Shown here: one piece after another, positions 1 to 11,704 of the stretch
Numbering within the stretch: the stretch's first letter is position 1
Layout of the letters: each line of letters starts with the position of its first letter
From: Bufo bufo
Taxonomy: Eukaryota > Chordata > Amphibia > Anura > Bufonidae
DNA length: 64,000 nt
Assembly: GCF_905171765.1 (NCBI RefSeq)
Contig: NC_053392.1
Span: forward strand, 401,499,399-401,563,398
Reading direction: 5' to 3'
Made by a program: the position numbers and the translations under genes
Notes under the pieces: generated by a model
Database searches by the model: none
Told to the model about the DNA's origin: nothing
The model's input: the letters and a program-made list of their open reading frames with translations, nothing else

Positions 1-2247
1 TAAGCAACGCTGCGCACAAGGCCCAGATTGCCTCCTATCTGGAGGAGTACTTCTCTTTTAATAATTCCCCAGAAATATCCCCTCAAACGTTATGAGACGC
101 CCATAAACCTTACATTAGGGGTAAACTTATCAGTCTTTGCTCTTTCCTTAAAAGAGAATCTGAGAAGAAATTAAACCACCTTCTATCGCAGATTCACTCA
201 CTTGAAAAAGCACACAAACAATCTAACCTTGCTCTGCACCTGTCGGAGCTCCTGTCCCTCAGATCAGAACTCAAAAACCTCTTGAACGAACGTTCAGCTA
301 AGTTCATCCTATCGTCTCAACAGAAGTTTTACGCCCATGGCAATAAGGCTTCCAAGTATATGATCCGAAGGATAAAGCAAAGGAGGGAGTCCCGATATGT
401 CCAGAGCATTAATTACCCCCAAGGTACATCTTTGTTTAAATCGGAAGAGATTGCTGAGCAGTTTAAACTCTTCTATAAATCACTATATAACCTTCCCTCC
501 CATGAGCTAACATATTCTGCAGAGGAAAAAATACCTCACATTAGAAGTTTCCTAGAATCTCTTACCCTTCCAGTCTTATCACCTACACAAAAAGACCTCC
601 TCTCCACACCATTTTTTCGGTCCTGGAACTCGATGCGGCTATAAAATCAACCCCCAGGGGGAAGTGTCCAGGCCCTGATGGCCTCCCGATATCTTACTAT
701 TCCTCCTTTAAAGATATTCTTACCCCCTACCTACTCCCATTATATATAAAACTCATCCCTGTGTGGAATCCCAATTACCACTGATATGACTAGAGCGACC
801 ATTACCATTATACCCAAAGAAGGAAAGGATCCCACCTCCTGCTCAAATTATCGCCCCATATCCCTACTCAATGTAGACCTAAAGCTTTTAGCCAAAATGC
901 TCACCCTCCGCCTGAATAACCTTCTTCCCACCTTAATCCACCCAGACCAGGTGGGCTTTGTTAAGGGACGAGAAGGCAAAGACAACACTACCAAAGTACT
1001 GAATGCCCTTTATTATGCATCCCACAATGTTACCCCTTTGATCTTGATTGGCACGGACGCTGAGAAAGCTTTTGATAGGGTTGATTGGTCTTATATTTGA
1101 TCTACTTTGCAAAAGTTCCAAATTCCGGATTTTTTCATTAACTCAGTTTTTTCAATGTATGCTCAATCCACAGCGTCTATGTCGGTCAATGGGATCCTCT
1201 CCTCTAGTTTCCCAATCAGAAACGGGACCAGACAGGGATGCCCTCTCTTCCCTCTCCTCTTTGTCCTCATAATGGAAATCCTTTTACAGGCCCTGAGACA
1301 GGAAGAAAATATTAGAGGCTTACGAGTTGAGGGAATAGAATTCAAACTAGCTGCTTTTGCAGACGACCTTTTAATAATTACGACCAAACCTTCCAAGTCT
1401 ATGCTCATTATACTCTCATTACTGAGTCACTTTGGATCTTTATCCAATTTTAAAGTCAATCCCGCCAAATCCCAAGTCCTACACATGGGCCTCTCCCCCA
1501 CAACCCTCACTACCCTTAGGGCTACCTCTCCATTTAACTGGGACACCCAACAATTGACATATTTGGGAGTGAAGCTTACCCCACACTTATCTGATCATTA
1601 TGCGCTAAACTACAAACTACTACTGACATCCATTATTGCCCAACTGGACTCATTAAACTTCCCATTTTTGTCTTGGTTTGGGAGAAAAAACCTCCTTATG
1701 TCCCTGGTAATGCCAAGACTCACATACCTAATGCAAACACTCCCAATAGAAATACCAAACACATTTTTCAACCTTTTGAATAAACACATTCGAAAGTTTA
1801 TCTGGCAGGGAAAGGCTTCTCGCATCTCCTTCCTTACGCTTTCCAAGCCAAAAAGAGCTGGAGGAATAGGGCTACCAGACCCTGAGGTCTACATGAAATC
1901 CATCCTTCTGTCCAGGACCCCCACCAAAACCTGGCTCACTCTGGAAAATTCCTTCCTAAACTCGCCATTAAGGGCTCTCCTGTTGGCCGGTAAATCCCCC
2001 CTGAGATTGTGCTCTATCCCCAACTCTATAATAAGAAATACTTTGAAAGTTTGGAAGTGGTTCTCAACCAAAGAGGGATTTCTATTCTTACCCTCCCCTT
2101 TGCTACTTATTAAAGATAAAGTCTCCCTAGCCCCTATAGAGCTCAGAGAATGCTTTCCCCTCTCCTTGTGGTTTTCTGACACCCCTATAAGAGAGCTATT
2201 AGACCCAGATTGAACCCTACCTCCTGACCAGAAATTATGAGAGTTGC
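1..2247 (+). pseudogene. L1/Tx1-clade LINE ORF2: linker and reverse transcriptase
   Basis: This is the middle of a non-LTR retrotransposon ORF2, whose protein nicks DNA and copies its own RNA into the nick. The window opens in the basic linker after the endonuclease. The RT follows in two further frames: the NYRPISLLN block, the AFDRVDW block with the first catalytic Asp, the RQGCPLFP block, and the FADD catalytic box near 1356. Frame changes occur near 620-790, and in-frame stops lie near 101 and at 1098-1100, so the copy is dead. Reading resumes after two large insertions. The lack of a reverse-transcriptase-to-LTR structure, the FADD box and the later Cys/His tail fit the L1/Tx1 group. Clade assignment is from motif recall, not alignment. 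Confidence 0.85.
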
Positions 2248-2839
2248 TTAACCACCTCAGCCCCCAGTGCTTAAACACCCTGAAAGACCAGGCCACTTTT
2301 TACACTTCTGACCTACACTACTTTCACCATTTATTGCTCGGTCATGCAACTTACCACCCAAATGAATTTTACCTCCTTTTCTTCTCACTAATAGAGATTT
2401 CATTTGGTGGTATTTCATTGCTGCTGACATTTTTACTTTTTTTGTTATTAATCAAAATTTAACGATTTTTTTGCAAAAAAATGACATTTTTCACTTTCAG
2501 TTGTAAAATTTTGCAAAAAAAATGACATCCATATATAAATTTTGCTCTAAATTTATTGTTCTACATGTCTTTGATAAAAAAAAAATGTTTGGGTAAAAAA
2601 AAAATGGTTTGGGTAAAAGTTATAGCGTTTACAAACTATGGTACAAAAATGTGAATTTCCGCTTTTTGAAGCAGCTCTGACTTTCTGAGCACCTGTCATG
2701 TTTCCTGAGGTTCTACAATGCCCAGACAGTACAAACACCCCACAAATGACCCCATTTCGGAAAGTACACACCCTAAGGTATTCGCTGATGGGGATAGTGA
2801 GTTCATAGAACTTTTTATTTTTTGTCACAAGTTAGCGGA

Positions 2840-5450
2840 AAATGATGATTTTTTTTTTTTTTTTTTTTTCTTACAAAGTCTCATATTCCACTAACTTGTG
2901 ACAAAAAATAAAAACTTCCATGAACTCACTATGCCCATCACGAAATACCTTGGGGTCTCTTCTTTCCAAAATGGGGTCACTTGTGGGGTAGTTATACTGC
3001 CCTGGCATTCTAGGGGCCCAAATGTGTGGTAAGGAGTTTGAAATCAAATTCTGTAAAAACTGACCAGTGAAATCCGAAAGGTGCTCTTTGGAATGTGGGC
3101 CCCTTTGCCCACCTAGGCTGCAAAAAAGTGTCACACATCTGGTATCTCCGTATTCAGTAGAAGTTGGGGTGTCATTTTACATATACCCATGTTGGGTGAG
3201 ATAAATATCTTGGTCAAATGCCAACTTTGTATAAAAAAATGGGAAAAGTTGTCTTTTGCCAAGATATTTCTCTCACCCAGCATGGGTATATGTAAAAAGA
3301 CACCCCAAAACACATTCCCCAACTTCTCCTGAATACGGAGATACCAGATGTGTGACACTTTTTTGCAGCCTAGGTGGGCAAAGGGGCCCATATTCCAAAG
3401 AGCACCTTTCGGATTTCACTCGTCATTTTTTACAGAATTTGATTTCAAACTCCTTACCACACATTTGGGCCCCTAGAATGCCAGGGCAGTATAACTACCC
3501 CACAAGTGACCCCATTTTGGAAAGAAGAGACCCCAAGGTATTCGCTGATGGGCATAGTGAGTTCATGGAAGTTTTTATTTTTTGTCACAAGTTAGTGGAA
3601 TATGAGACTTTGTATGAAAAAAAAAATATATAAAAAAAATCATCATTTTCCACTAACTTGTGACAAAAAATAAAAAATTCTAGGAACTCGCCATGCCCCT
3701 CACGGAATACCTTGGGGTGTCTTCTTTCCAAAATGGGGTCACTTGTGGGGTAGTTATACTGCCCTGGCATTTTCCAGGGGCCCTAATGTGTGGTAAGTAG
3801 GTAAATGACCAGTGAAATCCAAAAGGTGCTCTTTGGAATATGGGCCCCTTTGCCCACCTAGGCTGCAAAAAAGTGCCACACATGTGGTATCTCCGTACTC
3901 AGGAGAAGTTGGGGAATGTGTTTTGGGGTGTCTTTTTACATATACCCATGCTGGGTGAGAGAAATATCTTGGCAAAAGACAACTTTTCCCATTTTTTTAT
4001 ACAAAGTTGGCATTTGACCAAGATATTTATCTCACCCAGCATGGGTATATGTAAAATGACACCCCAAAACACATTCCCCACCTTCTCCTGAGTACGGAGA
4101 TACCAGATGTGTGACACTTTTTTGCAGCCTAGGTGGGCAAAGGGGCCCATATTCCAAAGAGCACCTTTCGGATTTCACTGGTCATTTTTTACAGAATTTG
4201 ATTTCAAACTCCTTACCACACATTTGGGCACCTAAAATACCAGGGCATTATACCTACCCCACAAGTGACCCCATTTTGGAAAGAATAGACCCCAAGGTAT
4301 TCGCTGATGGGCATAGTAAGTTCATGGAAGTTTTTATTTTTTGTCACAAGTTAGTGGAATATGAGACTTTGTATGAAAAAAAAAAAAAAAAAAAAATCAT
4401 CATTTTCCACTAACTTGTGACAAAAAATAAAAAATTCTAGGAACTCGCCATGCCCCTCACGGAATACCTTGGGGTGTCTTCTTTCAAAAATGGGGTCACT
4501 TGTGGGGTAGTTATACTGCCCTGGCATTTTCCAGGGGCCCTAATGTGTGGTAAGTAGGTAAATGACCAGTGAAATCCGAAAGGTGCTCTTTGGAATATGG
4601 GCCCCTTTGCCCACCTAGGCTGCAAAAAAGTGTCACACATCTGGTATCTCCGTACTCGGGAGAAGTTGGGGAATGTGTTTTGGGGTGTCTTTTTACATAT
4701 ACCCATGCTGGGTGAGAGAAATATCTTGGCAAAAGACAACTTTTCCCATTTTTTTATACAAAGTTGGCATTTGACCAAGATATTTATCTCACCCAGCATG
4801 GGTATATGTAAAAAGACACCCCAAAACACATTCCCCAACTTCTCCTGAGTACGGCGATACCAGATGTGTGACACTTTTTTGCAGCCTAGATGCGCAAAGG
4901 GGCCCAAATTCCTTTTAGGAGGGCATTTTTAGACATTTGGATACCAGACTTCTTCTCACGCTTTGGGGCCCCTAGAATGCCAGGGCAGTATAAATACCCC
5001 ACATGTGACCCCATTTTGGAAAGAAGACACCCCAAGGTATTCAATGAGGGGCATGGCGAGTTCATAGAAATTTTTTTTTTTTGGCACAAGTTAGCGGAAA
5101 TTGATATTTTTTATTTTTTTCTCACAAAGTCTCCCGTTCCGCTAACTTGGGACAAAAATTTCAATCTTTCATGGACTCAATATGCCCCTCACGGAATACC
5201 TGGGGGTGTCTTCTTTCCGAAATGGGGTCACATGTGGGGTATTTATACTGCCCTGGCATTCTAGGGGCCCTAAAGCGTGAGAAGAAGTCTGGAATATAAA
5301 TGTCTAAAAAATTTTACGCATTTGGATTCCGTGAGGGGTATGGTGAGTTCATGTGAGATTTTATTTTTTGTCACAAGTTAGTGGAATATGAGACTTTGTA
5401 AGAAAAAAAAATAATAATTCCGCTAACTTGGGCCAAAAAAATGTCTGAAT
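2840..5450. repeat. Alternating foldback array
   Basis: Segments repeat in alternating orientation about two kinds of centre. One kind is a T- or A-rich hinge flanked by CACAAGTTAGTGGA and its complement (near 2860, 3630, 4385, 5115 and 5410). The other lies between copies of ACATATACCCATG and its complement (near 3235, 3985 and 4760). Like centres recur about every 730-770 bp. Open frames here such as the repeated GPFAHLGCKK peptides arise only because the same DNA is repeated. Confidence 0.85.
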
Positions 5451-5460
5451 GGAGCCTTAC

Positions 5461-5785
5461 AGGGGGGTGATCAATGACAGGGGGGTGATCAATGACAGGG
5501 GGGTTGATCAATGACAGGGGGGTTGATCAATGACAGGGGGTTGATCAATGACAGGGGGGTGATCAATGACAGGGGGGTGATCAATGACAGGGGGGTGATC
5601 AATGACAGGGGGGTGATCAATGACAGGGGGGTGATCAATGACAGGGGGGTGATCAATGACAGGGGGGGTGATCAATGACAGGGGGGTGATCAATGACAGG
5701 GGGGTGATCAATGACAGGGGGGTGATCAATGACAGGGGTGGTGATCAATGACAGGGGTGGTGATCAATGACAGGGGGGTGATCAG
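5461..5785. repeat. 18-bp G-rich minisatellite
   Basis: About 18 head-to-tail copies of AGGGGGGTGATCAATGAC, with occasional one-base changes in the G run and a few GGTGG variants near the right end. The period of 18 keeps a reading frame open on the minus strand (PPVIDH repeats), which is a by-product and not a gene. Confidence 0.9.
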
Positions 5786-6715
5786 GGAGTCTATATGGGG
5801 TGATAACCACAGTCATTTATCACGCCCGTGTAAGGCTTCATTCAGACGTCCGGATGCGTTTTGCGGATCCGATCCATCCATCAGTGGATCCGTAAAAATC
5901 ATGCGGACGTCTGAATGGAGCTTTACAGGGGGGTGATCAATGACAGGGGGGTAATCAATGACAGGGGGGTGATCAGGGAGTCTATATGGGGTGATCACCA
6001 CAGTCATTGATCATGCCCCTGTAAGGCTTCATTCAGACGTCCGGATGCGTTTTGCGGATCCGATCCATCTATCAGTGGATCCGTAAAAATCATGCGGACG
6101 TCTGAATGGAGCTTTACAGGGGGGTAATCAATGACAGGGGGGTGATCAGGGAGTCTATATGGGGTGATAACCACAGTCATTGATCATGCCCCTGTAAGGC
6201 TTCATTCAGACGTCCGGATGCGTTTTGCGGATCCGATCCATCTATCAGTGGATCCGTAAAAATCATGCGGACATCTGAATGGAGCTTTACAGGGGGGTGA
6301 TCAGGGAGTCTATATGGGGTGATCACCACAGTCATTGATCATGCCCCTGTAAGGCTTCATTCAGACGTCCGGATGCGTTTTGCGGATCCGATCCATCTAT
6401 CAGTGGATCCGTAAAAATCATGCGGACGTCTGAATGGAGCTTTACAGGGGGGTAATCAATGACAGGGGGGTGATCAATGACAGGGGGGTGATCAGGGAGT
6501 CTATATGGGGTGATAACCACAGTCATTGATCATGCCCCTGTAAGGCTTCATTCAGACGTCCGGATGCGTTTTGCGGATCCGATCCATCTATCAGTGGATC
6601 CGTAAAAATCATGCGGACATCTGAATGGAGCTTTACAGGGGGTTGATCAATGACAGGGGGGTAATCAATGACAGGGGGGTGATCAGGGAGTCTATATGGG
6701 GTGATCAGGGGTGAT
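5786..6715. repeat. Higher-order tandem array of a MITE-like unit plus 18-bp minisatellite
   Basis: Six occurrences of GAGTCTATATGGGGTGAT start at 5787, 5978, 6151, 6306, 6497 and 6688. The spacings are 191, 173, 155, 191 and 191 bp, which differ by exactly one or two 18-bp minisatellite copies. Each full unit contains a short inverted-repeat sequence running from TTCATTCAGACGTCCG to CGGACGTCTGAATGGA, which resembles a small foldback MITE. Confidence 0.88.
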
Positions 6716-6779
6716 TAGGGGTGATCAGGGGCTAATAAGGGGTTAATAAGTGACGGGGGGGGTGTAGTGTAGTGTAGTG

Positions 6780-7127
6780 GTGCTTGGTGGGACTTTACTG
6801 AGCTACCTGTGTCCTCTGGTGGTCGATCCAAACAAATGGGACCACCAGAGGACCAGGTAGCAGGTATATTAGACGCTGTTATCAAAACAGCGTCTAATAT
6901 ACCTGTTAGGGGTTAAAAAAAACACATCTCCAGCCTGCCAGCGAACGATCGCCGCTGGCAGGCTGGAGATCAACTCTCTTACCTTCCGTTCCTGTGAGCG
7001 CGCGCGCCTGTGTGCGCGCGTTCACAGGAAATCTCGCGTCTCGCGAGAGGACGCGCCGGCGCGTCCAGGAGGAATGAATCAACCACCTCCAGGACGCGTC
7101 TGTGCGTACAGCGGTCCGGAGGTGGTT
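6780..7127. other. Hairpin-rich right arm of the TTAA element
   Basis: Successive perfect or near-perfect inverted repeats occur here. GTCCTCTGGTGGTC pairs with GACCACCAGAGGAC, AGGTATATTAGACGCTGTT with its complement, CTCCAGCCTGCCAGCG with its complement, and GTGAGCGCGCGCG with a CGCGCG partner. The last 48 bp fold AACCACCTCC onto GGAGGTGGTT at the element tip. CpG and GC content rise sharply compared with the rest of the element. Confidence 0.75.
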
Positions 7128-7129
7128 AA

Positions 7130-7255
7130 AATAAAAACCTGTAACCCCATTCCACTGAGATTCCTCAGAACGGAGATCCTTTCATCCCTTAAAAGCACTC
7201 CACCTCAAGGAGAACTTTCCTGGTTCGAAAAATTATTAAGTAATTCCCTTTATCC
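7130..7255 (+). pseudogene. L1/Tx1-clade LINE ORF2, middle segment
   Basis: A 126-bp island of the same LINE lies between two insertions. It encodes the stretch containing RTEILSSLKS and ELSWFEKLLSNSLYP. Its frame joins upstream across the TTAA insert and downstream across the next insert, where PPKLISTISRN follows. No stop occurs within it. This region lies between the RT and the C-terminal Cys/His motif. Confidence 0.85.
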
Positions 7256-8751
7256 CAGAAAAACATGCACCAAACGGATATGCCACTGACTATACTAGCT
7301 AGTCATACAAGCAGATATTAAAAGCTGAGACTTTTGCCAATATATTCCTGTCAGGAACACATCGGAGCCCATCATGCACCACGTCACGGTCTCTCAGCAT
7401 GGCAAGGGTCCTACCACTATGCTAACTATGGTGTGAACACGGTCTGAAGGTGATGAAATCCATCTCACAGCCAAGCTTCCACACAACCCCATAGCAGGAC
7501 AACTAATGCAATGTGAATAAAGCAAGACCGTAAGCCACACCCACATCAGACCGTGTGATGGAGGTTACCAGGTGAAAAAGAAGGTTTAATGCCAGGTGAA
7601 GGCACATTCAATACATATAAAACAAAATCACAGAAATATAGTGGCAAATATGGGGGAACTGCTCAAACCCCAAACACTGTAGCGTGTTTCTCATTGGGGG
7701 AGCAGTCCCACCGCATGTGGACCGCAGCAAACGACCATCCCCAGCAAAATATGCGTACAATGGAGGATGCCAGCACGGTCCACATGCACCACAGAGGCAT
7801 CCTACACAAAACGGAGCATTGTGCGGATGAAAATATAATTATATAAATCACAGAAAAACATGCACCAAACGGATATGCCACTGACTATACTGGCTAGTCA
7901 TAAATGCAGATATTAAAAGCTGAGACTTTTGCCAATATATTCCTGTCAGGAACACATCGGAGCCCATCATGCACCACGTCACGGTCTCTCAGCATGGCAA
8001 GGGTCCTATCACTATGCTAACTATGGTGTGAACACGGTCTGAAGGTGATGAAATCCATCTCACAGCCAAGCTTCCACACAACCGCATAGCAGGACAACTA
8101 ATGCAAAGTGACTAAAGCAAGACTGTAAGCCACACCCACATCAGACCGTGTGATGGAGGTTACCAGGTGCAAAAGAATGTTTAAATGCCAGCTAAAGGCA
8201 CATTCAATACATATAAAACAAAATCACAGAAATATAGTGGCAAATATGGGGGAACTGCTCAAACCCCAAACACTGTAGTGTGTTTCTCATTGGGGAAGCA
8301 GTCCCACCGCATTTGGACTGCAGCAAACGACCATCCCCAGCAAAATATGCGTACAATGGAGGATGCCGGCGCGGTCCACATGCACCACAGAGGCATCCTA
8401 CACAATACGGAGCATTGTGCGGATGAAAATATTATATAAATCACAGAAAAACATGCACCAAACAGATATGCCACTGACTATACTAGCTAGTCATACAAGC
8501 AGATATTAAAAGCTGAGACTTTTGCCAATATATTCCTGTCAGGAACACATCGGAGCCCATCATGCACCACGTCACGGTCTCTCAGCATGGCAAGGGTCCT
8601 ACCACTACGCTAACTATGGTGTGAACACGGTCTGAAGGTGATGAAATCCAGCGGTCTACATGCGGTGGGACTGCTCCCCCAATGAGAAACACGCTACAGT
8701 GTTTGGGGTTTGAGCAGTTCCCCCATATTTGCCACTATATTTCAGTGATTT
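7256..8751. mobile_element. Unclassified insert with 595-bp tandem units, inverted tip and 15-bp target duplication
   Basis: TAATTCCCTTTATCC occurs immediately before (7241-7255) and after (8752-8766) the insert, and removing one copy restores the LINE frame. The insert contains two complete units of 595 and 593 bp starting with CAGAAAAACATGCACC at 7256 and 7851. A third, truncated unit starts at 8444. The final 101 bp (8651-8751) are the reverse complement of an internal part of the unit (7624-7727). No protein is recognisable. A duplication this long favours a target-primed retrotransposition product. Tandem units with an inverted truncated end resemble known Penelope-like insertions, but this is inference. 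Confidence 0.8.
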
Positions 8752-9403
8752 TAATTCCCTTTATCCTCCTAAACTTATCTCCACAATATCTAGGAACCTA
8801 AAATCTCTCATTTCTGATCCCAAACCAGCTATAGTAGGACTATGGGAAAGGGATCTACAACGCACTCTGTCGAGTACAGAAATTTCCAGCATGTTGACCG
8901 CTCCGCATAAGATCTCCAGATGCGCTCTAAACCAAGAGAATAGTTACAAAATCCTCTCTCGGTGGTATAAAACCCCGGATAAAACATGCCTTTATAAAAA
9001 AGACTCATCCGACCTTTGTTGGAGATGTAAAAAAGAAAAAGGCTCCTATTTCCATATCTGGTGGTCTTGCGAAGTGATAAAACCATGGTGGGAAGAAATA
9101 GTTAAAATTACCAATAGAATTTGCCAAACCACCATTGCCTGTACTCCAGAACTAGTTCTCCTCACCTTAGGGATCCAAAAAACCACCAAACATCAAGCGT
9201 CCCTTTTCTCTCTTATGCTGGGATCTGCTAGATTATTGCTTCCAAAGTTCTGGCTTACCCCAGATATCCCCTGTTTTGAGAGTTGCTACACCAAAATTGA
9301 TCAGATATACAGACTTGAAGAAATCTCACACTGGGAGCTAAGAACAAGATCCACTTTTCTTAATATCTGGAACCCCTGGAAAAAATTCAGGCATTACCCC
9401 TAA
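8752..9403 (+). pseudogene. L1/Tx1-clade LINE ORF2, C-terminal segment
   Basis: This is the last part of the LINE ORF2, open without stops for about 217 codons. It carries the Cys/His tail typical of L1-like ORF2 proteins, with CWRCKKEKGSYFHIWWSC near 9018-9071 (C-x2-C, then H and C). The C-terminus is short and basic and ends with FRHYP. The frame joins the preceding LINE island exactly when the tandem-unit insert and one target duplication are removed. Compared with the RT part, which has two stops and a frame change, this third has stayed open. Confidence 0.85.
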
Positions 9404-9733
9404 AATTCACAAGCAAAGTATTCTACATTCCTACAAATCACAGAATTTACCTTCCGACTAGAAGATCCCCCCCTCCCCCCCTCCTTTCTCTCTCCCCTTC
9501 CCCCCACCTTTCTCTCTCCCCTTCCCCTGACTACTCTTATGTATCCTCACCTTATCTCATGTTGATTTGTCGGTACATCTCATGCCTGCATATCTTACAA
9601 CCTGTATTAATGGCAACTGCTACACCCTACCATGTATATGATTATGTTATGCATTACATTTGTATACCTGTAATGTTAATTGTTTTTTGTATGTTTTATG
9701 AAAATAAAAATTGTCAATATAAAAAAAAAAAAG
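9404..9733 (+). other. LINE 3' untranslated region and A-rich tail
   Basis: Pyrimidine-rich 3' sequence (runs of CCCCTCCCCC and CTCTCTCC) is followed by GAAAATAAAAATTGTCAATAT and a 12-base A run at about 9721-9732. The A run marks the 3' end of the LINE copy that began before the window. Confidence 0.7.
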
Positions 9734-9865
9734 AATGTGGATGCGGCATTGCCATCACATGGTCAAGTTTCTAGTGTGCCTGGGCTGGAACTTAATTTAC
9801 CCAGTGGGCTGTAAAGGACATATACACGTTGGCGCTGGCATGAACTGTACCAGGTGCCTCCAGGC

Positions 9866-10901
9866 TCAAAGACTGTAATGTGCAGGGGTTACATTAGTGC
9901 TATGTTTTTCCCTGGCCATTTTATGGTGACGCTCCATGTGTTGAAACAGGGCCGTGATGCCAACATTAGCACCCTTTCCGCGCTTCAACTTCTGCCCACA
10001 TGTCCTGCATACTGTCACGCTAACGTCCTTCAGCGACTTCATAGAAAATTCCCACACTTTACCCCCACCACTCGGTGCTGACTGCTCGCCACTGCCTTTA
10101 TGAACCCATGCTCCACTAGTTGTTTCCTAACAGGTAGGCTCCTGAGTAGCAGACGGTCTACCCCGGGTGCATTTGGCTCCAGATCTACCTCTGCTTCCAC
10201 CCTGCTGGCCCATAGGCAAACTGCCACCATGCTACTGTCTCATGGGGCTGCTTCCACCCTCACCCCCTGATGATGATGCCCCCTTTTCACCCAGCTCCCA
10301 TGTGAGATTGGCTACATCATCATCCACTGCTGTCTGATCGTCACTTATGTCACCCTCACTAGTCTCATGGCCACATCCCTGACCGTTCGTAAAACCTGCT
10401 CCCACCCGATTGTCATCAATGCTAGTTGCGTGCCTAGAGAAGGACGCAGCAGACCTCTCCTCCAAGTCTGTGCTGGCCTGTAGCTGCTGATTGTCCTCAC
10501 TAAGCTCACTGTAAATCAGAGCAGAGCCGGCAGCATGCATTACTTCCCAAGCAGAAGTAGCAGCAAAAGAAAAAGGCAGTTGAAGGGCAGGTGAGGAGAC
10601 AAAGGTTGTTCCTGGGCCATGCCAGCTAAGTGTGGTGTCAGAGGAACCCATATTCCTGGCTGTGTGTATCTGGTGTCACCTGAGATGACGTTGAAGAGCG
10701 AGTCGACCAGTCCAGTACAGCTGGATTGTTGGTGAAAACACGACCGCTGGATGACAATGGCAGCTCTGGCCTGTTGCTGCGGCTGCTGCTACCACCACCC
10801 CCTCTTCTGCTTTTTCTTGTACCGGCTACAGTAAATTTTCCCACCATAGTGTACAGTAACTGAATCAGTAATTTAACTACGTAAACAAGTATGAATGGCA
10901 C
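9866..10901 (-). pseudogene. hAT transposase N-terminus with BED finger, fragmented
   Basis: Three overlapping minus-strand frames cover this piece. The first is Ser/Arg/Gly-rich and the second Ser/Asp-rich (GSSDTTLSW onward). The third holds VCRTCGQKLKRGKG followed by HMERHH, the C-x2-C…H-x3-4-H spacing of a BED zinc finger. BED fingers bind transposon ends in hAT transposases. Frame changes separate the pieces, and the RNase H-like catalytic domain and the hAT dimerisation region are missing. It could equally be a BED-containing gene domesticated from hAT, but the adjoining terminal repeat argues for a dead element. Confidence 0.55.
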
Positions 10902-11200
10902 ACCAGGTGAACTAGATAAATGTGCCTCTATATTAGACCGACTGTTAACACCAAGTCTGATGTACAGTAAGTCTATGTATAACAGAACAGATTAAGTATG
11001 TAATGGTAATGCAGGTAAACTAGATAAACGCACCTATATATAAGACCCCCTGTTGACAATGAGTCTGGAAATCTATATATAACAGAACAAGTATTAATTA
11101 CGCAGCAAGTAATCTAAATATCATGCCTATATATTAGATTGCCTGTTTGATGCCGAGTCTGATACATAGTAAGTCTATGTATAACAGCACAGATTAAGAA
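10880..11200. repeat. Three degenerate ~105-bp tandem units in the hAT leader
   Basis: TATATTAGACCG-like, CCGAGTCTGAT-like and GTCTATGTATAACAG-like blocks recur in the same order near 10930, 11030 and 11130. The copies are diverged by substitutions and small gaps. Confidence 0.6.
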
Positions 11201-11704
11201 TGAATAGTGCAGAAGTTGAATTAGATGCACAGGGCAATTACACTGAGGCTGCACTGCCCCTTCACTGTCCCTGCAGTCACCCTACTCTTGCCCTACAGTG
11301 TCTAAAAACTCTCCCTACAATCTCCCTACACTGTCCCTGCACTGTCCCTATGCAATATTCTACAATGAAAAGCTTTCTAAAACACTGTCCCTAGCGCTTG
11401 CCACATCCCTTCCTATGCTCAGTTCACAGTGAAATGGTGGCAGCTGAGCAGGATGAGGCTTTTATAGGGCTGTGACAAACGAGGGGATGGCTATCTGCTG
11501 ATTGGCTGGCTGCACAGTATTATAGATCATATTGCATTCCCGGGCCTTTTACTTTGACTTTGTAACCCATGAAGCAGCTATTTAAGGGAAAAAAGTATTT
11601 GTTACCATGAAGCGTGAGGAAATTCAGATCTGTGACAAATTGAATTTTTCCTGAAATTCGGTTTGCAGTCAATTCATTCAACTTCGATTCGCTCACCACT
11701 ATCA

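Larger units (their letters stand above)
2248..7129. mobile_element. Non-autonomous TTAA-target DNA element (piggyBac-like or Kolobok-like) nested in the LINE
   Basis: The insert is bounded by TTAA on both sides (2248-2251 and 7126-7129). The termini read inward as TTAACCACCTC on the left and the complementary GAGGTGGTTAA, with one mismatch allowed, on the right. Deleting the insert and one TTAA rejoins the LINE codons in frame (…LLK then IKTCNPIP…). It encodes no recognisable transposase. The left arm is AT-rich with long A and T runs. The middle is an array of foldbacks, then an 18-bp minisatellite, then a larger tandem unit. The right arm is a chain of GC-rich hairpins. TTAA duplication is known for both piggyBac and Kolobok, so the superfamily is not fixed by the sequence. 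Confidence 0.75.
9780..11700 (-). mobile_element. hAT transposon fragment, 5' part
   Basis: On the minus strand this reads from a terminal sequence (TAGTGGTGAGCGAATCGAAG at the right edge, about 11678-11697) through a leader with short repeats into coding sequence. That sequence has a Ser-rich N-terminus and then a BED zinc finger. Coding sequence stops at the junction near 9780, so the catalytic part is absent. Classification as hAT rests on the BED finger and the terminal motif. The target duplication was not identified. Confidence 0.6.

Noticed and set aside
3100..5000. Repeated open frames such as GPFAHLGCKK… and PRYFSHPAWVYVK… on both strands
   Set aside because: They are the same foldback DNA read repeatedly in both orientations. 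There are no domains, and frames end at the hinge points.
5508..5729. Open frame of PPVIDH repeats
   Set aside because: An 18-bp minisatellite without stops automatically stays open. No start context or flanking gene.
7074..7289. A 71-codon gene starting MNQPPPGRV
   Set aside because: Its first part is the tip of the TTAA element and its last part is LINE coding sequence. The start is an accident of the junction.
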